Shown here piece after piece: positions 26,347 to 34,458 of a DNA stretch of 64,000 bases. The notes under the pieces were generated by a model, which made no database searches, was not told the origin of the DNA, and saw only the letters and a program-made list of their open reading frames with translations. The stretch's first letter is position 1. Each line of letters opens with the position of its first letter. This DNA comes from Thermopolyspora sp044507605 (lineage in GTDB: Bacteria; Actinomycetota; Actinomycetes; Streptosporangiales; Streptosporangiaceae): contig JBIQJI010000006.1 in the NCBI GenBank assembly GCA_044507605.1, positions 62,001 to 126,000 on the forward strand, read 5' to 3'. The translations under genes and the position numbers were made by a program.

Positions 26347-27786
26347 TCACGGCCGCCCGAACCACGCCTCGGCCGCTTCGGTGAGGCCTTCGGCGCCCGC
26401 CCACGCGACGTGACCGTCGGGGCGGATCAGGAGGGCGTCGGCGGGCGGGGCGCCGGTGCGGGCGCCGACCACGTCGATCACGTCGCTCAGGTCAGGGCCG
26501 AGGGCGAGGTCTCCGCGCAGGTCGAGGAGGACGGGGCGGGCGCGGCGCATGAGTTCGGCCACGCGCCGGACGCCCGTGCCGGTGGTGAGGGGGAGGTCGG
26601 GCACCAGGCGGCCCACCAGGGGGTGGTCGCCGCCGCCATAGGGCCGGTCGGAGCCGTGCAGCAGCGTGGCGAGGTGACGCAGGGGCTGCTCGTAGGCGAA
26701 CAGGTCGGTGAGCAGGCCGCGCAGGGCCTCACCCTCCGCACCCGACAGGCGGTCGAGCGCCGCCTGGGCGCGGGTCTGCGCCAGGGCGCTCTCGGCGACG
26801 GGGCGGCGCTCGGCCTCGTAGGTGTCGAGCAGGTCCTTGCGGCCCTGACCGCGCAGGTGGGCCGACAGCTTCCAGCCGAGGTTGGTCGCGTCGGTCATGC
26901 CCACGTTGAGGGCGGAGCCGCCGGCGGGGAACAGGTGCGCGGCGTCGCCGGCCAGGAACACCCGCCCCGCCCGGTACCGGTCGGCCAGCCGGGCCTGTGA
27001 GACGGTGCTCGACAGCCAGATCGGCTCGCCCAGCGGCAGGTCGCGGCCGAGCACCCTGCGCACGGCCGCCTCGAACTCGGCGAGCGTGACCTCGCCCGCC
27101 GGGCGGGCGCCCCGCTCGCGTACGCCCACGACGTGGACGCCCGGCTTGAGCGAGGTGACCAGGAGACGGCCACCCGCCGTGCGGTTCCAGCCGGGGCGGA
27201 GCCCTGCCAGTTCGACGCTCTCGAAGATGCCGGTCTGCGTGCCGGTGGTGAAGTGGCCGAGGCGCAGCACCTCGTCGTCCGTCGTGCCGGGGAAGCCGAT
27301 ACCGGCGAGCTCCCGGACCCGGCTGCGGCCGCCGTCGCAGCCCACGGCGAAGCGGGCGCGCAGCCCGAACCCCGCGCCTTCGACCGTCACGCCGGTCTCG
27401 TCCTGGGCGAGCGAGGTCGCCTCGTGGCCCCACCGGACCCGCACGCCGAGCTCGGCTGCGCGCTCGCCCAGCAGCCGCTCCAGGCGGGGCTGCTGGATCA
27501 TCAGCATGCGCAGCGGGATGTCGTCCAGGCCGGCGAAGCGCAGCGGGACCGAGCCGAACGGAAAGCCCGGCGGGGTGCCGAAGAACGGGCTGCCGGCGGC
27601 GAGCCGCTCCAGCAGGCCGCGGTGGTCCAGCAGGTCGATGATCTGCCCGCCGAGCCCGTTGGCCTTGGGCAGGTCGCCCGGCTCGGATCGGCTGTCGAGT
27701 ACGACCGGGGTCACCCCGGTGAGGGCCAGTTCGCAGGCCAGCATGAGCCCGACCGGGCCCGCTCCGATGATCACAATGTCGTCCAT
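26347..27786 (-). CDS. FAD-dependent aromatic monooxygenase
   Basis: A 479-residue flavoprotein of the PHBH-like class A family. The N-terminal FAD site is DIVIIGAGPVGLMLACELAL, the conserved DG motif is ARFAVGCDGGRSRVREL, and the GD motif is RVFLAGDAAHLFPAGGSALNVGM. The C-terminal thioredoxin-like extension (VRRVAELMRRARPVLLDLRGD) occurs in the polyketide-hydroxylase/RdmE branch. It could hydroxylate a phenol or polyketide, or degrade an antibiotic such as rifampicin. It is divergent from the HTH gene at 27838, with an operator overlapping both promoters. No clear ribosome-binding site, so it is probably nearly leaderless. Confidence 0.87.
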   Translation of the reverse strand: MDDIVIIGAGPVGLMLACELALTGVTPVVLDSRSEPGDLPKANGLGGQIIDLLDHRGLLERLAAGSPFFGTPPGFPFGSVPLRFAGLDDIPLRMLMIQQPRLERLLGERAAELGVRVRWGHEATSLAQDETGVTVEGAGFGLRARFAVGCDGGRSRVRELAGIGFPGTTDDEVLRLGHFTTGTQTGIFESVELAGLRPGWNRTAGGRLLVTSLKPGVHVVGVRERGARPAGEVTLAEFEAAVRRVLGRDLPLGEPIWLSSTVSQARLADRYRAGRVFLAGDAAHLFPAGGSALNVGMTDATNLGWKLSAHLRGQGRKDLLDTYEAERRPVAESALAQTRAQAALDRLSGAEGEALRGLLTDLFAYEQPLRHLATLLHGSDRPYGGGDHPLVGRLVPDLPLTTGTGVRRVAELMRRARPVLLDLRGDLALGPDLSDVIDVVGARTGAPPADALLIRPDGHVAWAGAEGLTEAAEAWFGRP

Positions 27787-27797
27787 GGCTGTCAGGC

Positions 27798-27827
27798 TAG
27801 ATTGACACAATCTCGGCTGTCAATCTA
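27798..27827. promoter_or_regulatory. Symmetric divergent promoter-operator, TTGACA-N10-TGTCAA
   Basis: Perfect 10-base inverted repeat TAGATTGACA-N10-TGTCAATCTA. Each half supplies a consensus -35 (TTGACA) for one of the divergent genes, with plausible -10s (TCTAAA to the right, TCTAGC to the left) about 16 bases on. Both genes would have very short or no leaders. Same core as at 22165. Confidence 0.72.
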
Positions 27828-27837
27828 AACTGACGGC

Positions 27838-28041
27838 ATGGACCTGGACGAACTGTCCGAGCGCATCCGGTCGGCCGACCCCGCCGTAGGGCTGCGCGCC
27901 GTGGGCGCGCTGCACCGGCTGGCCGAGCAGGTGGAGGCCGTCTCCGTGGCCCTGGCCAGGGAGCAGGGCTGGACCTGGGAGCAGATCGGCGACGCGCTCG
28001 GCATGTCACGGCAGTCGGCGCACGCCAAGTACGGAAAGTGA
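27838..28041 (+). CDS. Small sigma-like HTH protein
   Basis: A 67-residue protein with a C-terminal HTH, GWTWEQIGDALGMSRQSAHAKYGK, after an N-terminal helical region. It strongly resembles the HTH part of the fused protein at 21443-22150 (YAWADIGAALGITRQAAQQRF). Its start lies about 10 bases after the operator repeat, so it probably starts translation leaderless. The Clp-N gene follows after 9 bases. It is the best candidate to bind the TTGACA-N10-TGTCAA site and control the divergent monooxygenase. Confidence 0.8.
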   Translation: MDLDELSERIRSADPAVGLRAVGALHRLAEQVEAVSVALAREQGWTWEQIGDALGMSRQSAHAKYGK

Positions 28042-28050
28042 GGAATCGTG

Positions 28051-28527
28051 ATGCTGGGCAGCGAGAAGAGCCCGTTCGCGGTGGCCGTGAAGGCCGCCGC
28101 CGAGGAGGCCCGGCGGCGCGGTGACCGGCGCATCGGCACCGAGCACCTCCTCCTCGGCCTGCTGCACGGCGACGGCTCCGTGGGCGCCCGCACACTGGGC
28201 GTCGACGTCGCCGCCGCCCGGGCGGCCCTGGCCGAGCTGGACGCCGAGGCCCTGCGCGCCATCGGTTTGAACCTGGGTGAGGCGCCCACGGCCCGGCCGC
28301 GCCGCCACCCGGCGGTCCCGGCCACCGCGCTCACCACCAGCGCCAGAGCGGCCGTCAACCAGGCGATCAAGACGACCACCCGGAAGGACAGGAGCACCAG
28401 GGGCCCCGCCCAGCTCCTCCTCGCCCTCCTCGACCAGCGGCGCCCCGACCCGGTGGCCGACCTCCTGGACCATCTCCACGTCGACCGCGCCGCCGCCCGC
28501 GCCGCCCTCGCCCAGGGCGCCCGCTAG
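28051..28527 (+). CDS. Clp N-domain protein (split form)
   Basis: A 158-residue protein made of two Clp N-type repeats: RRIGTEHLLLGLLHGDGSVGARTL and RGPAQLLLALLDQRRPDPVADLL. It has no ATPase or protease domain. Start uncertain between GTG 28048 and ATG 28051; the ATG has GAGG at a fair distance. With the HTH gene just upstream it makes a two-gene version of the fused protein at 21443. The pair likely acts as a sensor-regulator, the Clp N-domain being the sensing or protein-binding part. That role is inferred. Confidence 0.8.
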   Translation: MLGSEKSPFAVAVKAAAEEARRRGDRRIGTEHLLLGLLHGDGSVGARTLGVDVAAARAALAELDAEALRAIGLNLGEAPTARPRRHPAVPATALTTSARAAVNQAIKTTTRKDRSTRGPAQLLLALLDQRRPDPVADLLDHLHVDRAAARAALAQGAR

Positions 28528-28621
28528 GAACGGCGCGGAGCGGTCGTTCCCGGGGCGTGGGCCGCCGTGTCCGGCGGGCGCGGGCGGCCGCCCGGTGCGC
28601 CGCGGCCGCTCGACCGGCCGG

Positions 28622-28981
28622 TCAGCCGGTGAAGCGGATCTTCGCGCCCTTGCTCGTGATGTCCAGCACGCGGAAGTTCAGGTCGGCCGGGCCGCCGGAG
28701 ATGCTGCCGCTGCCGCCCTCGCCGAGGTACGTCGCGACGTTGGGCCCCAGCACGACGATCGTGTCGGCGTCGTATCTGGCGACGCGCACCCAGCTCAGGC
28801 CGTACCTCTTGGCGACGTGGAACCGCACCGGCTTCCTGAAGGTGAAGGTGCACTTCCCGTCGTAGCACCCCCGCAGGGTGCGCTTGGCCGTGGTCGCGGC
28901 GGCGGGGGTCGCGGTGAGGGCCGGAGCCGCCACTGCGGCACAGCACGCGATGGTCAGGGCGGCGATGATCTTGCGACGCAT
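28622..28981 (-). CDS. Small secreted protein of unknown function
   Basis: A 119-residue protein with a clear signal peptide (MRRKIIAALTIACCAAVAAPALTATPAAATT). The mature part is short, with CYDGKCTFTFRKPVRFHVAKRYG and a GGSGSISGGPADLNF stretch; its two cysteines could form a disulfide. AAGGAGA precedes the ATG at a good distance. It resembles other small secreted actinomycete proteins of no known role. It stands alone between the Clp-N gene (convergent) and the SDR gene (divergent). Confidence 0.72.
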   Translation of the reverse strand: MRRKIIAALTIACCAAVAAPALTATPAAATTAKRTLRGCYDGKCTFTFRKPVRFHVAKRYGLSWVRVARYDADTIVVLGPNVATYLGEGGSGSISGGPADLNFRVLDITSKGAKIRFTG

Positions 28982-29251
28982 GAGGTCTCCTTCTTCGGTT
29001 CCACGGCCCGTGTGGCCGTCCGGCACGTGATGACAAGTCCCTTGTACCGCAGACGGATCGGGAGGGGTCCCGGCGTCGCTCGCGGCCCCCCGCCGGAAGG
29101 GCCGTGCGGATCCACGGCGGCAGCGGTTACAGTCACGGCGTCGCGGTCGGGAGCCACCGCGACGCCCGGCTCCGCCACGGCCACGAGGAGACCAGCGAGG
29201 TGCAGAAGTGAGCATTGCCCAGCGGCTGCCGCGTCAGGCGCAGGACCGGCG

Positions 29252-29995
29252 ATGAGCGGCCTGCTCGACGGGCGCGCCGCCGTCGTCACGGGCGGGGCGC
29301 AGGGCATCGGGTTCGCCATCGCCGCCCTGTTCGTGGCCGAGGGCGCCAGGGTCGTCATCGGCGACCTCGACCGGGCCGCCCTCGACCGTGCCGCCGAGGC
29401 CCTCGGCGGGCCGTCGAAGGCCGTGGGCGCGGGGTGCGACGTGCGTGACCGGGCCCAGGTCGAGGCGCTGCTGCGGCGCTGCGGCGACGCGTTCGGGTCC
29501 GTGGACGTGCTGGTCAACAACGCCGGCATCACCCGCGACTCCAGCCTGCACAAGATGACCGAGCAGCAGTTCGACGACGTCATCGCCGTGCACCTCAAGG
29601 GCTGCTGGAACGGCCTGCGCGCGGCCGCGCCGATCATGCGCGAGCAGCGCGGCGGCGCGATCGTCAACATGTCGTCCATCTCCGGCAAGGCCGGCAACTT
29701 CGGCCAGACCAACTACTCGGCGGCCAAGGCCGGCATCGTCGGCATGACCAAGGCCGCCGCCAAGGAGCTCGCCCCGCGCGGCGTGCGCGTCAACGCCATC
29801 CAGCCCGGCCTGATCCGCACCGCGATGACCGCCGCCATGCCCGGCCACGTACGCGAGGCCAAGGTGCGGGAGATCCCCCTGGGCCGCATCGGCGAGCCCG
29901 AGGAGGTCGCCAAGGTCGCGCTGTTCCTCGCCTCCGACCTGTCCAGCTACGTCACCGGCACCGTGATCGAGGTGACCGGCGGCAGACTGATGTGA
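29252..29995 (+). CDS. Short-chain dehydrogenase, FabG/acetoacetyl-CoA reductase-like
   Basis: A 247-residue SDR. Cofactor site TGGAQGIGFAIA, NNAGITRDSSLHKM, and the active-site set Ser-Tyr-Lys in VNMSSISGKAGNFGQTNYSAAKAG are complete, followed by VNAIQPGLIRTAMT and VTGTVIEVTGGRLM. This closely follows FabG and PhaB-like 3-oxoacyl reductases, NADP-dependent by family. Neighbours do not show a fatty acid or PHB operon, so the substrate stays open. The ATG at 29252 lies just after AGGACCGGCG. Confidence 0.85.
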   Translation: MSGLLDGRAAVVTGGAQGIGFAIAALFVAEGARVVIGDLDRAALDRAAEALGGPSKAVGAGCDVRDRAQVEALLRRCGDAFGSVDVLVNNAGITRDSSLHKMTEQQFDDVIAVHLKGCWNGLRAAAPIMREQRGGAIVNMSSISGKAGNFGQTNYSAAKAGIVGMTKAAAKELAPRGVRVNAIQPGLIRTAMTAAMPGHVREAKVREIPLGRIGEPEEVAKVALFLASDLSSYVTGTVIEVTGGRLM

Positions 29996-30149
29996 CCCGC
30001 CCCGCATCGTCTCTGTATCGTGTCTGCGCAGGTCAGCGGCCCTGTGCACCGTCGTGGCGCGGGTAGCCTGGTGCCGCCTGCGCGCACGGCCGGCCCCGGC
30101 GCGCGTGGCCTGACAGCGACGAGGTTCGAGGGACCGGGGGGCCTTCTGC

Positions 30150-31622
30150 ATGAGCGTCAAGCTCGGCGACAGCACACAGGAAAAGACGTTCTTCGGCCAT
30201 CCGCGCGGCCTGGCGACGCTCTTCATGACGGAGATGTGGGAGCGGTTCAGCTTCTACGGCCTGCGCGCGATCCTGGTCTTGTTCATGGTGGCCTCCCCGG
30301 CCACCGGAGGCCTGGGACTGACCGATCAGACGGCGACGGCGCTCGTCGGCATCTACGGCGCGTTCATCTACCTGGCGGCCCTGCCGGGCGGCTGGATCGC
30401 CGACCGCGTCCTGGGCGCGCGGCGCTCGGTGCTCTGCGGCGGCACGATCATCATGTGCGGCCATATCAGCATGGCCGTGCCGGTGGGCGGCGCGGCCTTC
30501 GTCTGGCTCGGCCTGATCCTCATCGGCCTCGGCACCGGGCTGCTCAAGCCCAACATGCCCAGCATGGTCGGCCGGCTCTACCCCGCCGACGCCGACGCCC
30601 GCCGCGACGCCGGCTTCTCCATCTTCTACCTGGGCATCAACATCGGCGCCTTCATCGCGCCGTACGTCGTCGGCACCCTGGCCTCCGGCGACCGCTGGCA
30701 TCTGGGATTCGGCGCGGCGGCCGTCGGCATGGCGTTCGGCCTGGCCCAGTACGTCAGGGGCGGGCGCCACCTGGGCGACGCCGGCGTGCGGCCCGAGCAC
30801 CGGCTGACGACCGCCGAGCGGCGGCGTTTCGGCAGGATCGGCCTGGGGTCGGCCGCGGCCGTCGCGGTGGTCCTGCCCGGCTGGGCCGTCACCGGCACCT
30901 TCACCTTGGACCGTTTCACCGCGGCCCTGACCGTCGCCATCGTCCTGGTGCCCATCGGCTACTTCGCGTACATGCTGCTCGGCGGCCACGGCCTGGAACC
31001 CGGCGAACGCTCCCGGCTGATCGCCTACATCTGGCTGTTCGCCGCCGCCTCCGTCTTCTGGATGATCTACGACCTGGCGCCCAGCGTGCTCAACCTGTTC
31101 GCGCAGCAGCGCACGAACCTGTCCCTGTTCGGCGTCCGGTTCCCGGCCAGCGTCACCCAGTCGTTCAACCCGCTGTTCATTCTCATCTTCGTGCCGGTCT
31201 TCGCCTGGCTGTGGGTGCGGCTCGGCGACCGGGTGAGCGTGGGCCAGAAGTTCGCGTTCGCCCTGGTCGTGATCGGCCTGAGCTTCGTGCTGATGTCGCT
31301 GGCGGCGGCCCAGAACGGCAAGATCTCCATCTGGTGGCTCGTGGCCGTCTACCTGATCCAGGTCTTCGGCGAGCTGTCCCTCAGCCCGGTGGGCCTCTCC
31401 GTCACCACCAGGCTCGCCCCCCGCGCGTTCCGCAGCCAGATGCTCGGCGTGTGGTACCTCTCCTTCGCGGTCGGCGACGCCGTGGGCGGCCAGACCCTGC
31501 GCCTGCAAGACCACGTCTCCGCGCCCGCCTACTACCTGATCCTCGCCTTGGTCGCCGTCGCCGCGGGCCTCATCCTGCTGACGCTCGACCGCCGCCTCCG
31601 CGCCCTGCTCGCCGACGCCTGA
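30150..31622 (+). CDS. POT-family peptide transporter
   Basis: A 490-residue membrane protein. It has the POT/PTR2 opening FFGHPRGLATLFMTEMWERFSFYGLRAILVLFM with the ExxERFxYY-type motif, and later GLGTGLLKPNMPSMVGRLYP and FYLGINIGAFIAPYVVG, giving the usual 12-14 transmembrane segments. These are proton-coupled di- and tripeptide importers. Stands alone: it is convergent with the MarR gene, whose stop is 8 bases after its own, so it is not obviously under that regulator. Confidence 0.9.
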   Translation: MSVKLGDSTQEKTFFGHPRGLATLFMTEMWERFSFYGLRAILVLFMVASPATGGLGLTDQTATALVGIYGAFIYLAALPGGWIADRVLGARRSVLCGGTIIMCGHISMAVPVGGAAFVWLGLILIGLGTGLLKPNMPSMVGRLYPADADARRDAGFSIFYLGINIGAFIAPYVVGTLASGDRWHLGFGAAAVGMAFGLAQYVRGGRHLGDAGVRPEHRLTTAERRRFGRIGLGSAAAVAVVLPGWAVTGTFTLDRFTAALTVAIVLVPIGYFAYMLLGGHGLEPGERSRLIAYIWLFAAASVFWMIYDLAPSVLNLFAQQRTNLSLFGVRFPASVTQSFNPLFILIFVPVFAWLWVRLGDRVSVGQKFAFALVVIGLSFVLMSLAAAQNGKISIWWLVAVYLIQVFGELSLSPVGLSVTTRLAPRAFRSQMLGVWYLSFAVGDAVGGQTLRLQDHVSAPAYYLILALVAVAAGLILLTLDRRLRALLADA

Positions 31623-31629
31623 CGGGCCC

Positions 31630-32187
31630 TCACCCCGTGCGCGGCGGGCGACCCTCGCCCGGGCCGTCCGCCGCAGGCCGGCCGGACACGGCGGACATGT
31701 CGCGGACGAAGCGGGCGAGCAGGCGCGCCAGGGCCGCTCGGTCGGCGGGGGTCCAGGCGGCGGTCGCCTCGGCTATGACGCCTCGGCGGAAGGCGCGGAT
31801 GCGGGCGAGGGCGTCGTGGCCCTCGCCGGTGAGGGCGAGCCGGGACCGGCGGCCGTCGCGCTGATCGGCCTGTCTGTAGAGCAGTCCGGCTTCGAGGGCC
31901 TGGGCGGCGAGCCTGCTGGCACGGGGCTGGTCGACGCCGAGCAGGGCCGCGGCTTCGGTGACGGTCGGGCTCTGGTCGCGTTCGGCCGCCCCGGCCACCG
32001 CGTCGAGCAGTTCGAAGACGGCGTCGGGGAGCGAAGCGTGCGTGCCCTCGCGCAGGCCGCGCCGCCTGGACAGCCTGGCCAGGGCGCGGCCGGTCTGGGC
32101 TCGGCGGATGGACACCAGGGCCGCTTCGATCCGGGCCACCGGCTCCGTCTCGTGCCGGTCGCCGTCAGGGCCCGGGTTGACCGCCAC
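31630..32187 (-). CDS. MarR-family regulator (first of a divergent pair)
   Basis: A 185-residue protein with a MarR winged helix: TVTEAAALLGVDQPRASRLAAQALEAGLLYRQADQRDGRRS and LALTGEGHDALARI. The GTG at 32187 is chosen because GGAG lies at a good distance; no ATG fits the frame. It faces another MarR-like gene at 32251, with the CATGTA-ATTC-TACATG palindrome between them. Ligand unknown. Confidence 0.82.
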   Translation of the reverse strand: MAVNPGPDGDRHETEPVARIEAALVSIRRAQTGRALARLSRRRGLREGTHASLPDAVFELLDAVAGAAERDQSPTVTEAAALLGVDQPRASRLAAQALEAGLLYRQADQRDGRRSRLALTGEGHDALARIRAFRRGVIAEATAAWTPADRAALARLLARFVRDMSAVSGRPAADGPGEGRPPRTG

Positions 32188-32218
32188 ATCAGCTCCATTG
32201 CATACTCGCCGACAACTA

Positions 32219-32234
32219 CATGTAATTCTACATG
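32219..32234. promoter_or_regulatory. MarR-type palindrome in a divergent promoter
   Basis: CATGTA-ATTC-TACATG, a perfect inverted repeat in an AT-rich spot between two divergent MarR genes. Confidence 0.68.
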
Positions 32235-32250
32235 GAAATGGCGGGCCGTG

Positions 32251-32715
32251 ATGGAAGCGCCCAAGCCGCTGGGATACTGGCTCAAGCACCTGCACAATCT
32301 GCTCGAAGAGTACTTCGAACGCGACCTCGCCGATCTCGGTCTCACCCGTCGGCAGTGGCAGATCCTCAACACGCTCAGCCGGGGCGAACGCACCGCCGAC
32401 GACCTCCGAGAGGCCCTCGCCCCGTTCTGGACCCCGGGCGAACCCGACTTCGAAACGGCGCTGGGAGAGGCGACGCACCGGGGCTGGACGACGCCGGGCC
32501 GGGCGGGCGCGACCATCGCCCTCAGCGAGGCGGGCCGTGCCACGCACGCCCGCATGGCCGAGCGCGTCGCCCGGACCCGGGAAACGGTCATGTCCGGCCT
32601 CGCACCGGAGCGGTACGCCGCGGTCGTCGACACTCTGGCGACCATGGCGACCAACGTCGAGACCGCCCTCGCCGCGCCGGCGGGCCGGTCCGGCGCGGGG
32701 GACGGCCGTTCCTGA
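32251..32715 (+). CDS. MarR-family regulator (second of a divergent pair)
   Basis: A 154-residue protein. FERDLADLGLTRRQWQILNTLSRGERTADDL is the helix-turn-helix region and ALGEATHRGWTTPGRAGATIALSEAGRATHARM the wing and following helix, the layout of MarR proteins. Shorter and different from its neighbour, so not a simple duplicate. A GTG at 32248 is also in frame. A sharp hairpin at 32840 ends this unit before the convergent xylanase gene. Confidence 0.75.
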   Translation: MEAPKPLGYWLKHLHNLLEEYFERDLADLGLTRRQWQILNTLSRGERTADDLREALAPFWTPGEPDFETALGEATHRGWTTPGRAGATIALSEAGRATHARMAERVARTRETVMSGLAPERYAAVVDTLATMATNVETALAAPAGRSGAGDGRS

Positions 32716-32839
32716 CCGGGCATCACCGGGCGCCGGCGCCGCCCTTCGCGGGCCCGCCGGCCCGCTGAGTGCCCGCGGGCGCGAGCGGCGGAGAGCACGA
32801 GCGGCGAGGCGATGGCGCGCCCGGCCCCGGAACGGCGAA

Positions 32840-32866
32840 GGCCCCGCCGAAAGACTCGGCGGGGCC
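32840..32866. terminator. Hairpin terminator for MarR and xylanase genes
   Basis: GGCCCCGCCGA pairs perfectly with TCGGCGGGGCC around a 5-base loop. It is in the 211-base gap between the convergent MarR and GH10 genes. Confidence 0.75.
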
Positions 32867-32926
32867 CAGGTCATGCCGTGTGCAGGTGCGCTGCCGCGCG
32901 TCGGCATTGACGGTCAGCGCGGGTGG

Positions 32927-34153
32927 TCACGGTCGGTGCGGGTGGTGACCCCGCGTCGGGTGCTGCGGGATGCGCTTGCCCACGTACGGCGGCCCGGCGA
33001 GGACCAGGGCGGCCTTGACCTGCTGATAGGCCCGCTTGGGCTGGTAGTTCTCGTCGTACAGGTTGGCCATGCCCTCGTCGGCGAACGTGCCCGGCACCCA
33101 GGAGTGCTTGTCGGTGAAGCCCCACACCGTGTACGACAGGCAGTGCCGGTTGAGCAGGCAGGCCTCCATCAGCACGCTGTAGTCCGACGCCTGCGCCTGC
33201 AGACGCGGGTTGATCTCGTTGGAGTCGCCGGCCTTCACCGCGTCGGTGATCTGGCTGCGCACGTCCACCTCGGTGAAGGCGGTGGCGAGGCCGAGGTCGG
33301 TGAACGCCTTGAGGGTCTCGGCCACCTGGAAGGTGTCGAAGTTGCCGTACTGCGTGCCGAGGTGCCCCTGGCTGCCCAGCCCGTCGATCGGGACGCCTTC
33401 GGCGCGCAGCTTCTTGATCATGTTGTAGACGTACCACACCTTGTCGGACGGGCCCTTGTCGCCGAACGCTTCGAGGTTGTAGTCGTTGTAGAACAGCAGG
33501 GCGTTCGGGTCGGCCGCGCGGGCCCAGCGGAACGCGTCGGCGATGTAGCTCTCACCGAGGTGCTCGGCCCAGAAGCCCTTGAGGTGGATCTCCGGCGGGC
33601 TGTCCCACGGGTCGCTGACGGCCTCGTTCACCACGTCCCACTGCCAGATCTTGCCTTTGAAATGTTTCACGACCGTGGTGATGTGGTCGCGCAGGATGGT
33701 GCGCAGTTCGTCGTTGCTGATCGAGCCGTCCGCGACGCCGTCGGTCAGCCACTTGGGCAGCTGGTTCATCCACACGAGCACGTGTCCCCGCACACGCTGG
33801 TGGTGCTGCTGCGCGAACCGCACCAGCTCGTCGGCCGGCCCCCAGTTGTACTTGCCGCGCTCCGGCTCCAGGACCTCCCACTTCATGACGTTCTCTGCGG
33901 TCACCGTGGAGAACTGCGAGGCCACGAGCTCGCGGTACTTCGGGTCGGAGCTGTCGTCCAGCGCGTCCATGTCGACGGCGGTTCCGATGGCGAGGCCGTG
34001 GCGGGCGCCGAGGGCCTGCAGGCTCTGGTCGTCGGGGAGCCCGCCGCCGGGGCCGTGCCCGGGCGAGTTGGTGGCGGACGCGGGTGCCACGCTGAGGGCG
34101 GTGACGAGCGCCACGGCCACGGCGCTGACCTGCGCGAGGCGTCTGAACCTCAT
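32927..34153 (-). CDS. Secreted GH10 endo-1,4-beta-xylanase
   Basis: A 408-residue enzyme with a signal peptide (MRFRRLAQVSAVAVALVTALS, then ASA). The catalytic domain has the GH10 features: FSTVTAENVMKWEVLEPE, RGHVLVWMNQLPKW, the acid/base Glu in WDVVNEAV, and the nucleophile Glu in TAFTEVDVR. No carbohydrate-binding module is seen; the tail is a short His/Pro-rich stretch. It would cut xylan outside the cell into xylo-oligosaccharides. The operator-like repeats at 34199 lie just ahead of its start. Confidence 0.92.
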   Translation of the reverse strand: MRFRRLAQVSAVAVALVTALSVAPASATNSPGHGPGGGLPDDQSLQALGARHGLAIGTAVDMDALDDSSDPKYRELVASQFSTVTAENVMKWEVLEPERGKYNWGPADELVRFAQQHHQRVRGHVLVWMNQLPKWLTDGVADGSISNDELRTILRDHITTVVKHFKGKIWQWDVVNEAVSDPWDSPPEIHLKGFWAEHLGESYIADAFRWARAADPNALLFYNDYNLEAFGDKGPSDKVWYVYNMIKKLRAEGVPIDGLGSQGHLGTQYGNFDTFQVAETLKAFTDLGLATAFTEVDVRSQITDAVKAGDSNEINPRLQAQASDYSVLMEACLLNRHCLSYTVWGFTDKHSWVPGTFADEGMANLYDENYQPKRAYQQVKAALVLAGPPYVGKRIPQHPTRGHHPHRP

Positions 34154-34458
34154 GAACTGTCCTTTCAGCAGGGGGGCTTTCGAAGGGCTGGAGGAACTGA
34201 AAGTTTCGGGGATACGCCGAAACTTAAGGGACGCCGGTGCCTGCCGTCAATGACCATCCGCGCGAACGGGCGGTGTCCGCACCGATGCGGACCGCACCGC
34301 CGCCCGTGCCACTCCACGCGGCGGTCGCCCGGTGACCACCGCCATCGCCACGGGATTCCGCCGGGCAAGGCCACGCGGACACCCCCGGATACTTGCGCGG
34401 CCGGTGCGGAATTGCTGTGCTGGCCGGCGTCGGATGTACGTTTCACCCGGGAGCCGCC
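34154..34458. other. Divergent region between xylanase and acyl-CoA dehydrogenase genes
   Basis: A 305-base gap. The xylanase side (34154-34230) holds the ribosome-binding site and the AAGTTTCGG/CCGAAACTT repeat; the rest, up to a GGGAG site before the GTG at 34459, shows no recognisable gene. Confidence 0.6.
34199..34225. promoter_or_regulatory. Xylanase operator with GAAASTTTC core
   Basis: GAAAGTTTC (34199-34207) overlaps a perfect 9-base inverted repeat, AAGTTTCGG (34201-34209) and CCGAAACTT (34217-34225), 7 bases apart. It sits 46 bases upstream of the xylanase start. The core matches that of the site at 9443. Confidence 0.65.
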
